A DNA stretch of 64,000 nt from Psoroptes ovis (lineage: Eukaryota; Arthropoda; Arachnida; Sarcoptiformes; Psoroptidae): NCBI GenBank assembly GCA_002943765.1, contig PQWQ01000005.1, positions 124,001 through 188,000 on the forward strand. The letters run 5' to 3'. A model generated the notes under the pieces. That model saw only the letters and a program-made list of their open reading frames with translations. It was not told where the DNA came from and did no database searches. Positions 41,801-49,522 of the stretch are shown in pieces. The stretch's first letter is position 1, and every line of letters begins with the position of its first letter. The translations under genes were made by a program, and so were the position numbers.

Positions 41801-44302
41801 CATTGGGTAAGCTTCATTTCCTTCATCATTTGTCTTGAATAATAACAATTTAACAAATTGGAAAAATCTTTAATTTAACATTTTGATCATGTCATGACTA
41901 TTGTTTTCCGTTTTTATATACAACAATCTCCGATTGTTCATTATTATTTTTGGTCCAATTGTCCAATTGATAAAATAAATTTTCTTATTTTTTCATTATT
42001 TTTGAAAACATTTTCATTATTAATACTTAAATGGAACAATCTTTGAAAAACCAAACAAAAGATATGTCCCGTATAGCGACAGCATCATTGGACAACAGTA
42101 CTACAACGACAAATACTACAGGGACTACTGGCAGCGATCAACCATTAACAATGAATCATCATCATCAGCAGCAGCAACTACAACAATCATCCATAGACAA
42201 CAACAACAACAACAACTCATTAGCAATGGCACCAACAATAATTCCACCGATGAATATGATGGCTCAAAATCCCAACCATCCACAACAAATGTGGCAAGTA
42301 CAATTACAAAATCGGCAATTCAATCACAATCCAGCAACACTGCTGCGATCACAATACAGCCACAATCACAATCACCCTTATCATATGGAACAAGTAACAA
42401 GATCGACAACGCCAACACCTTCGCCAACATACACGTCTCATACGGCCACAACAGAAAGTTCCAACACAGCAATCATGATGATGACACTACCGCCGGCCAA
42501 TCTCAGCAGCAACAAATCAATCGATTCGAATCGAACAATGCCTCTGTCATCTCACACAGCGGTCAATACCGGCCAGAATCAACAATTGACCAGCCACAGT
42601 CCATCGATTCATCAATCCAGCAGCAATTCAGTGCATTATGTAAATCAAAATTTCAATCACGATCATTTTCGATGCCAAGACGAAGAAATCCTGTGATTAA
42701 TAATGAACAAATATCGATGATGATAGCAATGGATCATGATCACGATGTCAGGAATCGTTCTGCATCCACTTCGATGTTTCAACCACCATCAATGCGTGGA
42801 TCATTTCGCAGTGATGGCAGTGGACAAAGTCAGATTGGGAGACCATTTTCTCAGCAATCGTTCAATCATAATGGTTTAGAAAACAATCAAATCATAACTG
42901 ATTATCCCAGTGATTATTTATTTAGACCCGTCCAACATAATCTGAATTCAGATCATCTTTCCGATTCAATATCAATTATTAGTAATAGTGTTGGCCATCA
43001 ACATTTGCAACCACAGCATCATCATCATCATCATTATTATTATCATCATTCTCATCCTCATAGTTGCCATCATTTTCATCAAACAAATGCTGATGAGTGC
43101 TTCTATCATAAGCAGAACCAAATGATGAGTGATAGCGAGCAAATGCGTGAATTGCCATCATTGAAGTCTATACATAATTGCAGCAATCAACCATTCAATC
43201 GTTCGAATACATTTGACAATAGTAATTTACTACGTGCAACTGTACCGATGATGCAGCGTAATTGGATTCTGTCCAAAAGGCCTAAATTGGAGCCAGTTCC
43301 AGAAGCTATTTATGATTATTCAACAATACACAAACAACATACCAAACCCCTTGAATGTAAGTCTTTTATTTTGAATACGTGAATTTCAATTTATGTTTTC
43401 AATTGTTACCAAGTACCACCACGTGCTTCGGCCAAATATACAAGTCCATATCAGAATTTGCCCATTCCGAGGCATTTACTGGTTAAAACAATTGGCCCTA
43501 AGCCAAAAAAGCCACCGACAAAACCTGAAGAAATTTCAAGCCCATCTTCGACATCGTCACCGACAAATGGAGGCTATACACGGGATAAATTACTCGGTGC
43601 TGTAGAAAAAGTTCGCAGTGGTCAATTTCTATCTATTAATCGAGACTCACCCTTTAGACATTCATTCGAAGGTAAGCTCTGATTATTTGATGAAATCTTT
43701 TTTATAGTTAACCCTTTCAATTGGACTTAGGAGGATATTTGACCAATACATATCAAGTAACATCTAGTCAAAACCCACAAGTTCCTCAAGCAGCGATACC
43801 TCAACCTCCACCAGTACCACCACCACCACCGCGTAAAAATGCAAAATATGATCAGCCATCGAATACTTATATACAAAATGATTCATCAGGACATAGTTCT
43901 GGAATTTCGATTGATGAACACAATCATCATGGCATTAATCAAAATTATTCAGCTGATGATGAAATCTATGAATTGCAAAATTATAATCATGGTTATCATC
44001 AGCGAACCAAATCGAATCCAATGCCAATATCCAATGTTCCACCGAAATCATCGCAAACGACTCTAAAATCTTCATTACAATATTATTCATATCGTGCACC
44101 AAAAAATATGTCCATCCAAGACATTGAACGTAGATGTCGTGAATTGCGGCAAGAATTTCTTCATTTTCGTCAACGTCAAGCTCAATTAAATTATGGACGA
44201 TTATCATGTAAAGATGATAATGAATTGAATATCCAAATGACACCTTCATCATCCTCATCATCATCATCATCTTCGTCGGATGGTTTCGAAAGTCTTTGTT
44301 AA
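8628..44302 (+). CDS. tutl: Turtle/IGSF9-family neuronal adhesion receptor (18 coding exons joined)
   Basis: Eighteen exons join with matching phases into 1,566 aa (long form): signal peptide, five Ig domains, two FN3 domains, one transmembrane helix (about 807-829) and a tail of about 735 residues. This is the Drosophila Turtle / vertebrate IGSF9 order, and sequence is close throughout, e.g. YDGYHPHIGEGYENRVS, ASLNLTNVRDTDQGWYECKV, LYTCEVSNGIGSPDTASAYL, PTIQYLPLGLSGIVRCFIQ, GIYRCTPYNVHGTA. Each Ig domain keeps its Cys pair and Trp. Turtle proteins act at the neuronal surface in dendrite and axon patterning. The tail has Gln, Asn, His and Ser runs and PPPVPPPPPRK (about 1402-1412), a possible EVH1/SH3 ligand. 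Intron 1 is about 24.7 kb; the others are 58 bases to 2.8 kb. Least certain points: the link from exon 1 across the long intron, and the frame used between 42,062 and 42,696. Confidence 0.88.
9718..9806. mobile_element. Family-1 palindromic element, loop class D
   Basis: Arms GTTGTCCGAAAAGTTTTTGC / GCAAAAACTTTCCGGACAAC. The loop TTCAGATGTTTT...CAATTAGTGAATC is shared, inverted, with the copy at 31,202. Confidence 0.85.
10554..10635. mobile_element. Family-1 palindromic element, loop class A
   Basis: TA-flanked; arm TTAGGTTGTCCGAAAAGTTT, loop TTCCAATGATTTTCTACGAT. Confidence 0.9.
11396..11487. mobile_element. Family-1 palindromic element, loop class C
   Basis: Left arm GGGCTGTCCCATAAGTTCTT, inner arms GCCGTTTTT / AAAACGGC, T-rich loop with TTCATTCG. 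Confidence 0.85.
11907..11993. mobile_element. Family-1 palindromic element, loop class B, inverted
   Basis: Arms TTAGGTTATCCAATAAGTTC / AACTTTTAGGACAACCTAAT; loop TCTCATGATTCCCTA. Confidence 0.88.
12927..13013. mobile_element. Family-1 palindromic element, loop class A
   Basis: Arms TTAGGTTGTCCGATAAGTTC / AACTTTCCGGATGAACCTAA; loop AATGATTTTCTACGATATAA. Confidence 0.9.
13324..13364. repeat. Interrupted (TG)n microsatellite
   Basis: Two TG runs separated by ATATTAATCACC, inside turtle intron 1. Confidence 0.9.
13915..14001. mobile_element. Family-1 palindromic element, loop class B
   Basis: Right arm CGGCAAAAACTTATCGGACA; loop with GTAGGAAATTATGAG. Confidence 0.9.
14865..14949. mobile_element. 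Family-1 palindromic element, loop class A, diverged
   Basis: Arms GGTTGTTCGAAAAGTTCTTG / AAGAACTTTCCGGACTTGCC; loop CCAATGATTTTCCACGATAT. Confidence 0.85.
15527..15612. mobile_element. Family-1 palindromic element, loop class A, inverted
   Basis: Arms TTAGATTGTCCGAAAAGTTT / AAACTTTGCGAACAATCTAA; loop TATCGAAGAAAATCATTGGA. Confidence 0.88.
16286..16371. mobile_element. Family-1 palindromic element, loop class A
   Basis: Arms TTAGGTTGTCCGAAAAGGTT / AAATTTGCGGACAACCTAAT; loop AATGATTTTCTACGAAATAA. Confidence 0.9.
16686..16775. mobile_element. Family-1 palindromic element, loop class A
   Basis: Arms GGTTGTCCGAAAAGTTTTTG / CAAAAACTTTCCGGACAACC; loop CCAATGATTTTTTACGATAT. Confidence 0.9.
19967..19994. 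repeat. (TG)n microsatellite
   Basis: About 13 TG units with one CG interruption, in turtle intron 1. Confidence 0.9.
20370..20455. mobile_element. Family-1 palindromic element, loop class B
   Basis: Loop TATATCGTAGGGAATTATGA; right arm CGGCAAGAACTTATCGGACA. Confidence 0.9.
21302..21387. mobile_element. Family-1 palindromic element, loop class A
   Basis: Arms TTAAGTTGTTCGAAAAGTTT / AAACTTTCTGGACAACCTAA; loop CCAATGATTTTCTACGATAT. Confidence 0.9.
24768..24852. mobile_element. Family-1 palindromic element, loop class B
   Basis: Loop ATATCGTAGGGAATTATGAG, near-identical in loop and right arm to the copy at 20,370; intact TTAGGTTGTCC/GGACAACCTAA ends. Confidence 0.92.
25219..25245. repeat. Poly-T run
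   Basis: About 24-25 consecutive T in turtle intron 1. Confidence 0.9.
25901..25985. mobile_element. Family-1 palindromic element, loop class B
   Basis: Arms TTAGGTTGTCCGAAAAGTTT / AACTTATTGGACAACCTAAT; loop ATATCGTAGGAAATGATGAA. Confidence 0.9.
27094..27179. mobile_element. Family-1 palindromic element, loop class B
   Basis: Arms AAGGTTGTCCGAAAAGTTTT / AACTTTTCGGACAACTTAAT; loop ATATCGTAGGAAATTATAAA. Confidence 0.9.
28588..28674. mobile_element. Family-1 palindromic element, loop class B, inverted
   Basis: Arms AGGTTGTCCGATAAGTTCTT / AAAACTTTTCGGACAATCAT; loop TGGATCCCCTACGATATAAT. Confidence 0.87.
29568..29652. mobile_element. Family-1 palindromic element, loop class A
   Basis: Arms TTAGGTTGTCCGAAAAGTTT / AAACTTTTCGGGCAACCTAA; loop CAATTGATTTTCTACAATAT. 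Confidence 0.9.
31202..31289. mobile_element. Family-1 palindromic element, loop class D, inverted
   Basis: Arms TTGGGCTGTCCTGAAAATTT / AAACTTTTCGGACAACCCAA; loop ACTAATTGAAAAACATCTGA. Confidence 0.87.
32314..32400. mobile_element. Family-1 palindromic element, loop class A
   Basis: Arms AAGGTTGCCCGGAGAGTTTT / AAACTTTCCGGACAACGTAA; loop CAAGGATTTTCCAACGATAT. Confidence 0.87.
33589..33954 (+). CDS. tutl: turtle exon 2: Ig domain 1 (V-type)
   Basis: Ser/Thr-rich start, then a V-type Ig fold: LGENVILRCVFDF, VIQWEKK, ASLNLTNVRDTDQGWYECKV. GTWVHLDV ends the domain as in Drosophila Turtle. Phase 1 in and out. Confidence 0.93.
34347..34435. mobile_element. Family-1 palindromic element, loop class A, in turtle intron 2
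   Basis: Arms TTGGGTTGTCCGAAAAGTTT / AAACTTTGCGGACAACCTAA; loop CAATTGATTTTCAACGATAT. Confidence 0.88.
34699..34814 (+). CDS. tutl: turtle exon 3: Ig domain 2, first half
   Basis: APPQFRIKPPDVIYVKIGES ... LPCETYGTPTPQIMWYK, ending with the conserved Trp. Phase 1 in, 0 out. Confidence 0.92.
34887..35328 (+). CDS. tutl: turtle exon 4: end of Ig 2 and all of Ig 3
   Basis: IGEYRCTSHNHEGTINA closes Ig2. Ig3 has VELICEARALPSNFTYRWF and DSGLYTCEVSNGIGSP. The donor is GAAT|GTTTGT, phase 1; the ORF runs on into the intron but homology stops. Confidence 0.92.
35390..35674 (+). CDS. tutl: turtle exon 5: Ig domain 4
   Basis: PARVYYSPTIQYLPLGLSGI, VRCFIQASPPFQFVTWTKD, HQGIYRCTPYNVHGTAESS. Highly conserved with fly Turtle. 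Phase 1 in and out. Confidence 0.93.
35915..36001. mobile_element. Family-1 palindromic element, loop class A, in turtle intron 5
   Basis: Arms ATGGTTGTACCAAAAGTTTT / AAACTTTTCGGACAGCTTAA; loop AATGATTTTCCAACGATATG. Confidence 0.87.
36395..36480. mobile_element. Family-1 palindromic element, loop class B variant, in turtle intron 5
   Basis: Arms TTAGGTTGCCCGGAAAGTTT / AACTTATCGGACAACCTAAT; loop ATATGGTAGAAATTTATAAA. Confidence 0.88.
36651..36690. repeat. 10-bp tandem repeat (ATTGTTAGAC)
   Basis: Three exact copies and one degenerate copy (ATTCATAGAC), in turtle intron 5. Confidence 0.92.
36808..36923 (+). CDS. tutl: turtle exon 6: Ig domain 5, first half
   Basis: DPPVFTRKPKDQYV ... ISITCDGNGQPKPNIYWRK; donor AAA|GTAAGT, phase 0. 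Confidence 0.9.
37348..37504 (+). CDS. tutl: turtle exon 7: Ig domain 5, second half
   Basis: RITINAGNITIKLLKKEDHG then YQCVLENEIAAITADTL, matching the fly stretch around YYQCVVSNEVA. Phase 0 in, 1 out. Confidence 0.92.
37594..37705 (+). CDS. tutl: turtle exon 8: FN3 domain 1, first half
   Basis: TPHTPTNVSVNASYFAATIR WQPNYNGGYEQTFYL, with the FN3 Trp. Phase 1 in, 2 out. Confidence 0.88.
37824..38005 (+). CDS. tutl: turtle exon 9: FN3 domain 1, second half
   Basis: SYRISDQGDSEWKTIRVPPP, then YNLQSDNEYEFQVYATNRLG, the usual FN3 Tyr-rich end. Phase 2 in, 1 out. Confidence 0.9.
38071..38148 (+). CDS. tutl: turtle exon 10: linker between FN3 domains
   Basis: 78 bases in frame: PWSFGEKIYPTDASGATYIP and on. 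Acceptor, donor and both phases (1/1) fit; no ORF-sized signal, so it rests on junctions. It is symmetric and could be skipped. Confidence 0.7.
38583..38671. mobile_element. Family-1 palindromic element, loop class C variant, in turtle intron 10
   Basis: Arms GGTTGTCCCATAAGTTCTTG / CAAAAACTTATGGGACAACC; T-rich loop ending ATGCAAAAACACGG. Confidence 0.87.
39905..39994. mobile_element. Family-1 palindromic element, loop class C, inverted, in turtle intron 10
   Basis: Arms TTAGACTGTCCAATAAGTTC / GACTTATGGGACAACCCAAT; loop CGAATGAAAAATAAATTT is the inverse of the copy at 11,396. Confidence 0.87.
40205..40340. mobile_element. Family-2 inverted-repeat element in turtle intron 10
   Basis: Starts TCAAGTTTTAATTCAGAGTT and ends AATTAAAACTTGAAACCCTG, with repeated TAGTTTT blocks inside. 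The left end has lost the CAGGG tip. Confidence 0.8.
40595..40716. mobile_element. Family-2 inverted-repeat element in turtle intron 10
   Basis: TA-flanked left tip CAGGGTTTTAAGTTTTTATT; right end GAATTAAAACTTTAAACCTTA. It lies only 255 bases from the previous copy. Confidence 0.82.
40899..41078 (+). CDS. tutl: turtle exon 11: FN3 domain 2, first half
   Basis: GPKPDAPRNLTFQRMAQGWV then LSWHPPLN and YYRVEYRKNDDEW, a clear FN3 start. The donor CTTT|GTGAGT gives phase 1. Confidence 0.88.
41148..41405 (+). CDS. tutl: turtle exon 12: end of FN3 2 and transmembrane helix
   Basis: DKLESNSHYIFRVWAYSILG closes FN3 2; an acidic stalk follows, then the membrane span IASIIGGFIFFSMSIVLILC and the basic stop-transfer NRKKRRKIEK. 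Phase 1 in and out. Confidence 0.92.
41476..41548 (+). CDS. tutl: turtle exon 13: juxtamembrane tail
   Basis: SYVMVTCPVNGNVCFNESSL and on; phases 1/2 match its neighbours. Confidence 0.7.
41653..41684 (+). CDS. tutl: turtle exon 14: 32-base micro-exon
   Basis: QYEIFDSNNSQ, fitted by phase 2 in and 1 out with AG and GT borders. Short, so it depends on the joins. Confidence 0.6.
41756..41806 (+). CDS. tutl: turtle exon 15: short tail exon
   Basis: VTSDFMINLSTMPNGSL; good acceptor (TTTTCACTTAG) and donor (G|GTAAGC), phases 1/1. Confidence 0.68.
42062..43356 (+). CDS. tutl: turtle exon 16: long low-complexity tail exon, alternative acceptors
   Basis: From the phase-1 donor of exon 15, an acceptor at 42,061 leads into a frame rich in Gln, Asn and Thr that stops at 42,696. 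An acceptor at 42,168 (TCATCAG, with a second CAG at 42,171) leads into the frame that continues to the exon end at 43,356 and joins exon 17. The long frame holds a Gln run near 42,200, a His/Tyr-rich stretch near 43,015-43,080 and EAIYDYSTIH near the end. No other AG lies between the exon 15 donor and 42,061. Confidence 0.7.
43414..43671 (+). CDS. tutl: turtle exon 17: tail
   Basis: PPRASAKYTSPYQNLPIPRH, then a basic proline-rich stretch KTIGPKPKKPPTKPEE; donor GAAG|GTAAGC. Phases 1/1. Confidence 0.82.
43731..44302 (+). CDS. tutl: turtle exon 18: last exon
   Basis: Begins GGYLTNTYQVTS; contains PQPPPVPPPPPRKNAKYD, a conserved-looking helix SIQDIERRCRELRQEFLHFR and a Ser run before the C-terminal DGFESLC and stop. 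Confidence 0.86.
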
Positions 44303-44424
44303 AACTATTCTCATTGTTCAAGCATATCCACCGATCAATTTGACCAAATAATTGATGATCTGTTGTAAATTTGTAAATTTTGTACAAATTGTCTAGCGCT
44401 GTATATATTGTATACTTTGGCATA

Positions 44425-44430
44425 AATAAA
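44425..44430 (+). terminator. Poly(A) signal for turtle
   Basis: AATAAA 122 bases after the stop codon. Confidence 0.65.
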
Positions 44431-45287
44431 GTTTAAATTCTTTACATTAAAAATAATCGATTATTGATTTCAAAAATTGTTTTAAATTTTCTATTATTAA
44501 ATCGATTTCAGCCATCGAAAATATCAGTGTCGGCCATTAGAGGCAAATTGTTTGAATGAGATAGAAATTTTAAATTATAAATTGTCAACAATTTAACTTG
44601 GCACCGAAAAATTCTTTGGAAATTTCGGACTCCCAAAGTGGGCCATATCGCCAACGATTTCGATTTTTTCGAAAATTTCCACGTACTATAGCCTTAGATT
44701 TTTTCAAAATTTTCAAAATTTGCATCATATAATTACTCGACCATAAATCGATAAAATAACCTAAATTTTTAGCAATGACAGTATTTTGAATTTTGATGAG
44801 TAAAATTTTTCAAAGAATGTATTAAAATGTCGAACATGTGATGATGAACCCTCATCACTTACCAATCACAGTCAATGATCAATAATGACAAATTTGTCAT
44901 TAATAATTTTCATTAAAAATTTTTGTATATAAGCTTGACAATTTCATTTTTTTAAAATCATTAAAAAATTTACAATCATCAAAAATCATTTCAAACATTA
45001 AATTTGTGATTGTCAAAATATTTCATCAATTTCCAGTATCGCTACAAACGCATCAAATTGAATATTCGTTCATTATTGATTAGTGTTCAATTCAAACTAG
45101 TTTTAAGATCCATCACCCAAATTATCGATTATTTCATACAACAAATCATCATCCAAACTATCCACTGACCATAGCCATACTGCTGGCAGACATTTTGGTA
45201 TGAATATTTCAATTAAATTGATTTTGTATCTTTGATTATTGGTCGATAATTTCGATGTTTCCTTGTCAAAAGATTTGTCATGTTTTT
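44431..45287. other. Gap between the convergent turtle and SMYD4 genes
   Basis: AT-rich, no supported gene. A TATATAAG at about 44,927 on the plus strand is followed by no usable ORF. Confidence 0.4.
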
Positions 45288-45293
45288 TTTATT
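45288..45293 (-). terminator. Poly(A) signal for the SMYD4-like gene
   Basis: AATAAA on the minus strand about 35 bases after the stop codon. Confidence 0.6.
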
Positions 45294-45326
45294 TCACCGA
45301 ACGAATGATTTTTCAAATTGATTCAG

Positions 45327-47867
45327 TTAATGTTGAATGTTCTCATTAGTTGTTTGTGCAATGCATGCATGACATTGACAATGAAAATGATAACGTTGCC
45401 AAAGATATTTTCTTCTTTGGATCAAGTTATGATCGGTGGCATAAACACCATAAGAAATGTTAATTTCGGTATCCGGTGCTATTTGACTTGGAAATGAATC
45501 GAAGTCGAGACCTAAAAATGAACCGAAAAAAAATCGAGAAATACCTGCATGTTGTGATTGTAATGAAACCATTATCAATATCCCAATAAGCATTTGGATC
45601 ACAACTATGATTGATCATCGATGTGAATAAGCATAAACAATTGCCAATCATATGTGGCCATTGTTGATGGCTATTTGATGATTGATTATTTATGATTGAA
45701 TTATCATCATCATCATTTTCAATATTAATGTTCAATGAAGTGATTAATAGATTGTTGTCATCAAATGATTCAAGACAGTTATCATCATTACACCAACCAA
45801 ATAAATTGAATGAAAATTTTTTCATCAAATTAAATGCTTTGTCTAATACTATCGATATTGAATCGATGAAGATGTTACAACTATCATCATCATTCAAAGT
45901 GTTTATTCTTGATTGATTTTTTCCATTATTATCATCATCATCAATGCTGACAAATTTATTCGGCCATTTGATTTGGTTGTTTGAAGCTATCGAACAAAAA
46001 AAAAATATAACTAAATTAGTTAATAAATAAATTAAACTAATGGTCCACACTAACTAAGGGTGTGTGTGATACATTTGTTCAAATCAAAAATATCAGGCTT
46101 TTCAAAACTGTGTTGGTGTTCACATTAGCAAATTTCATTTGGGCTCAAACTAAAAACACATAGAATTCAATTATGCTATTTTTTCCATTATGGCGAATCG
46201 AATTCATTCTCTCATTTTCACCAGTGACAGTTATCAAAGTATATGGGTTTATAGCAAAATAATAAGTATTCGTTGTAAATGGACATGTACATATCAAAGC
46301 ATGAAGGATTGCACATGAAAATGTGTATTTGCTGTTGTTTGACTTACAATTTTTTGAAATAAAAGAAATAATTTCATCATATTTGCTATTTACATTGTTT
46401 TTCAATAAATTTGTTGTCAGTGATTCAATCGAAGCAATATCATCATCATTGTTAATGATGGTTATTATTATGATTATTTTCAATGCCCATAACAGTAATA
46501 GTAAATCACATCTTTCATTATCGTCATCATCATCATCATGGACCATGTTTTTATTATTTTCATTATCATGTTTGCTCGGTCCAAATGAATTACATTTGTC
46601 TTCATTGTCAGTGCTGTTGTTGCCTTGATTGAAAGACAAATCAAATGAATTGATTATGGATAAAATTTTTAAATAATGATTGCAAGTATTCAATTCTATT
46701 CTACGATTATCCTTAGATCCTCCTTTTTCCAATTCATATTTGGAACGAAATCGATTAATTTGTTTGATGAAATTATTACTATAATAAGGTTTGCCTTGAT
46801 TTGATTCTGATTCTTGATTACCTGTCCCTGTATTGATCTGGTCATTTTGAATCCATTGTTTAAAATTCGTATATCCACCAATTAATCGAATCAAACGAAA
46901 CAAATGCCATCCATAATGATTCGATTGTAGCAATGATATCAAGCAACATTCATGCCGGTGTATGCCGCTTTCATTTGATTTTTGTTCACAATTGCTATTA
47001 CAAAATACAATTTGTGTACAATTACGACATGGGAATAATATTGTTGATGATGATAATCGATTATGACAAAATGAACAATAATCGTAATAATACTTTGAAT
47101 CGATGATAATGGATATTGCACGTTCACGGATAATGTGTGTACCATAAGGAATATTGCAATTCGTATTTGATAATGTTTTCAAATAACGACCTTTGTGCTT
47201 ATCATAGAAAATCGAACAGTTTTCATCGAATTCATAATCGAATGCGAGATGAGACTTGTTTTCATCATCAATGATATCAATGATTCGATGTTTATGGCAA
47301 AGTTCATTGAACAATTTACGAACAATTTCATTCAGATGTTTGACATTTGAAGCGCTGGAATTTTCTAAAATTTTCATTGCTTCATTGATTGACAGTAGTG
47401 CTAAACGATGATGATCATTATTCCGGCATTTTTTCCAATCGAATGTAAACAATTTGGCCATTAAATAAAATATTTTGGCTTTCCTATGATCATCGGTACA
47501 ATCAAGTAATGCCTACAATAATAAATAGACAAATCACTGAAATTGAATGTATGTCAATTCCAACATATTGACATATTACCTTTGTATAATAATGTAAACA
47601 TTTTTTGAGCTCTGTCATTGTTCTCTGCTTCTTGATCATATAACAACCGAATAATTGATTAGCCATGAATAAATATCGATTACATCGTTTTGAACTTTTT
47701 CGAGCCCCAATTATTGATTGTTGATAATCTTTTAGTATTAATCGAATCAAATCTGGTAATGATATTATATTTTTGAATATAAATTCCAATTTGACCCTAG
47801 TTGATTCATGTACCAATTGTCTGGAATAATTTTGGACAATTTCATTTAATAAATAATCACAATGCAT
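45327..47867 (-). CDS. Smyd4: SMYD4-like SET/MYND protein methyltransferase
   Basis: Exons 47580-47867, 46222-47512, 45545-45986 and 45327-45486 join in phase (0, 1, 2) to 726 aa; human SMYD4 is 804. An in-frame TAA lies upstream of the ATG. The TPR-like N-terminus has CLHYYTKALLDC and RKAKIFYLMAKL. The SET domain starts GRYLKTLSNTNCNIPYGTHI at about 203 and is split by a MYND zinc finger (about 242-285: CSFC ... CRNC ... CNSNC ... HRHEC). The catalytic half has MINHSCDPNAYW (NHSC about 652-655), ITITTCSQIAPDTEINISYG across the last junction, and post-SET CQCHAC, which supplies zinc ligands. All key motifs are present, so it is probably active. Unusual: a long acidic Asp/Asn-rich insertion (about 290-640) between MYND and NHSC. 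The exon 2 donor (ACTG|GTGAAA) is my best guess. It converges on turtle. Confidence 0.85.
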
Positions 47868-48340
47868 TATTTTCAATGAGTTGTTAAGGTTTAAACCCTT
47901 TGACAATGTTTAAATATATATTTGAATGGTTGATTATTTAAATTTAATTAATTCAGATACAACGTTGCCATCTAATGTCAAGGATTCTGAATCGTTATTA
48001 AATAACTTTCGAATGCTAAAAAGCTAAAAATAATTCTTGTTTTCAACATTTAAAGATTAATCATCATCATTTCGAATGATTTCTTCATTTTTCCGGCAAA
48101 ATTGTCTGTCGGAGAGCATTTGAAATGATATAAGCATTTCAATCATGCGGTGATGCATTCAATATTTATAAAATGTCTAAAAATATTTGCCATTTGTTCT
48201 ACACAATCGAATGTTTCGAATGTTTAAATTGATATTTTGTTATTACTTTGGCAAATTGCACATTTTGCATTTCAATGATTGTGAATACTTATTAGTGCAA
48301 GTACAGTTAACAATAATAAATTGATTAATAATAATAAAAG

Positions 48341-48472
48341 TAAAAAGTTTAAAGTTTTAAAATTAATTTTCGTAGTTTTTAAATTGAACTTCGTAATTAT
48401 GCAATTCAAAATTACATTCAAAACTCTGAAAATTAATTTTAGAACCTCGAATTAAAACTTAAAACCCTGTAA
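48341..48472. mobile_element. Family-2 inverted-repeat element
   Basis: Left end AAGTTTAAAGTTTTAAAATT, right end GAATTAAAACTTAAAACCCTG followed by TA. Confidence 0.78.
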
Positions 48473-49511
48473 TAATTTCAAATCTTCCGAATGAAATATC
48501 AATTTAGCTATATTGTTGATATAAATCGAAGGTGGTAAATCGAAAATGGTCTATGTGTTTATATTGAATTGTTATTTTTGAGTGTGTTTTTAGCCATCAA
48601 AAGAATGGCTTCCAATCAATATTCAAGGTTAACAAGTATCATCATCATCATCATCATTTCTATTCATTCGAAAAATCATTATTTTGATACACTATGATTC
48701 ACTCAAAATGTGAAAAATGGCTGATAAATGTTGTTGTTTTTCATTATATTTTTTGAAATTATAATTAAAAATGAAAACATTAGTCTTAGTTCTTCGTAAT
48801 TCAATAGAAAAATTGCATACAAAATTCTCAAGGTGTGCAATTTTATTGTGAATGTTGTTGTTGTTCTGTTGCTCATATTATCATTTAACTACTGACCGAT
48901 TGACTTGAATATTATTTACATTGATGCTAAATGCATTGATTAATGTTTATATTCATTCGAAATGGCTGATTGAATCAATGATTTGAAGATTTGCTGATGC
49001 TAAATATACAACTTTAATGATTGAATGTTTGTAACTTGTTGCAAGATATTACATGTTGTCAATATGTTTGTCATTATCGAATGAATTGAATCTACAAAAC
49101 AAACATGTTTTCGGATTCGAATTTCGAAATCGAACATGTTCCGGTTGAAATTTTGAGGAAATTTTTCTGAGGAAATTTCTAAGAAATTTGGATGAATAAT
49201 TCTATCGGAATTTCGAATAACGGTCGACTTAGCAAACATTGATTAAGTAATCAAATCATCAGGCGTTCAATCAAGGACAAAACTCTTAATTAATTTTCAA
49301 GTTTTCATTCAATTAATTAAACATTTTAAAGGTTTGTGCAGTTGTCGCGTTTGCATCCATTAGCATTGACGTAATTCAATTGATTTCCATTGAAGAATCA
49401 TCACTGCCATTTTTGAATTTGGAAATTTTTTTTTTCGGTGTGAGTGAAACTAATCAAAATTAAAATCAAAATAAAATAAACAAATTAAATGATTTCAATT
49501 GATTTGGTTGC

Positions 49512-49522
49512 CCCCCCCCCCT
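49512..49522. repeat. Poly-C run
   Basis: About ten C in a row, conspicuous in an AT-rich region; it could also be an assembly-sensitive spot. Confidence 0.85.

Noticed and set aside
42979..43161. Asp/Asn-rich minus-strand ORF
   Set aside because: Antisense of the His-rich stretch of turtle.
43935..44423. 162-aa minus-strand ORF
   Set aside because: Antisense shadow of the last turtle exon and its 3' end.
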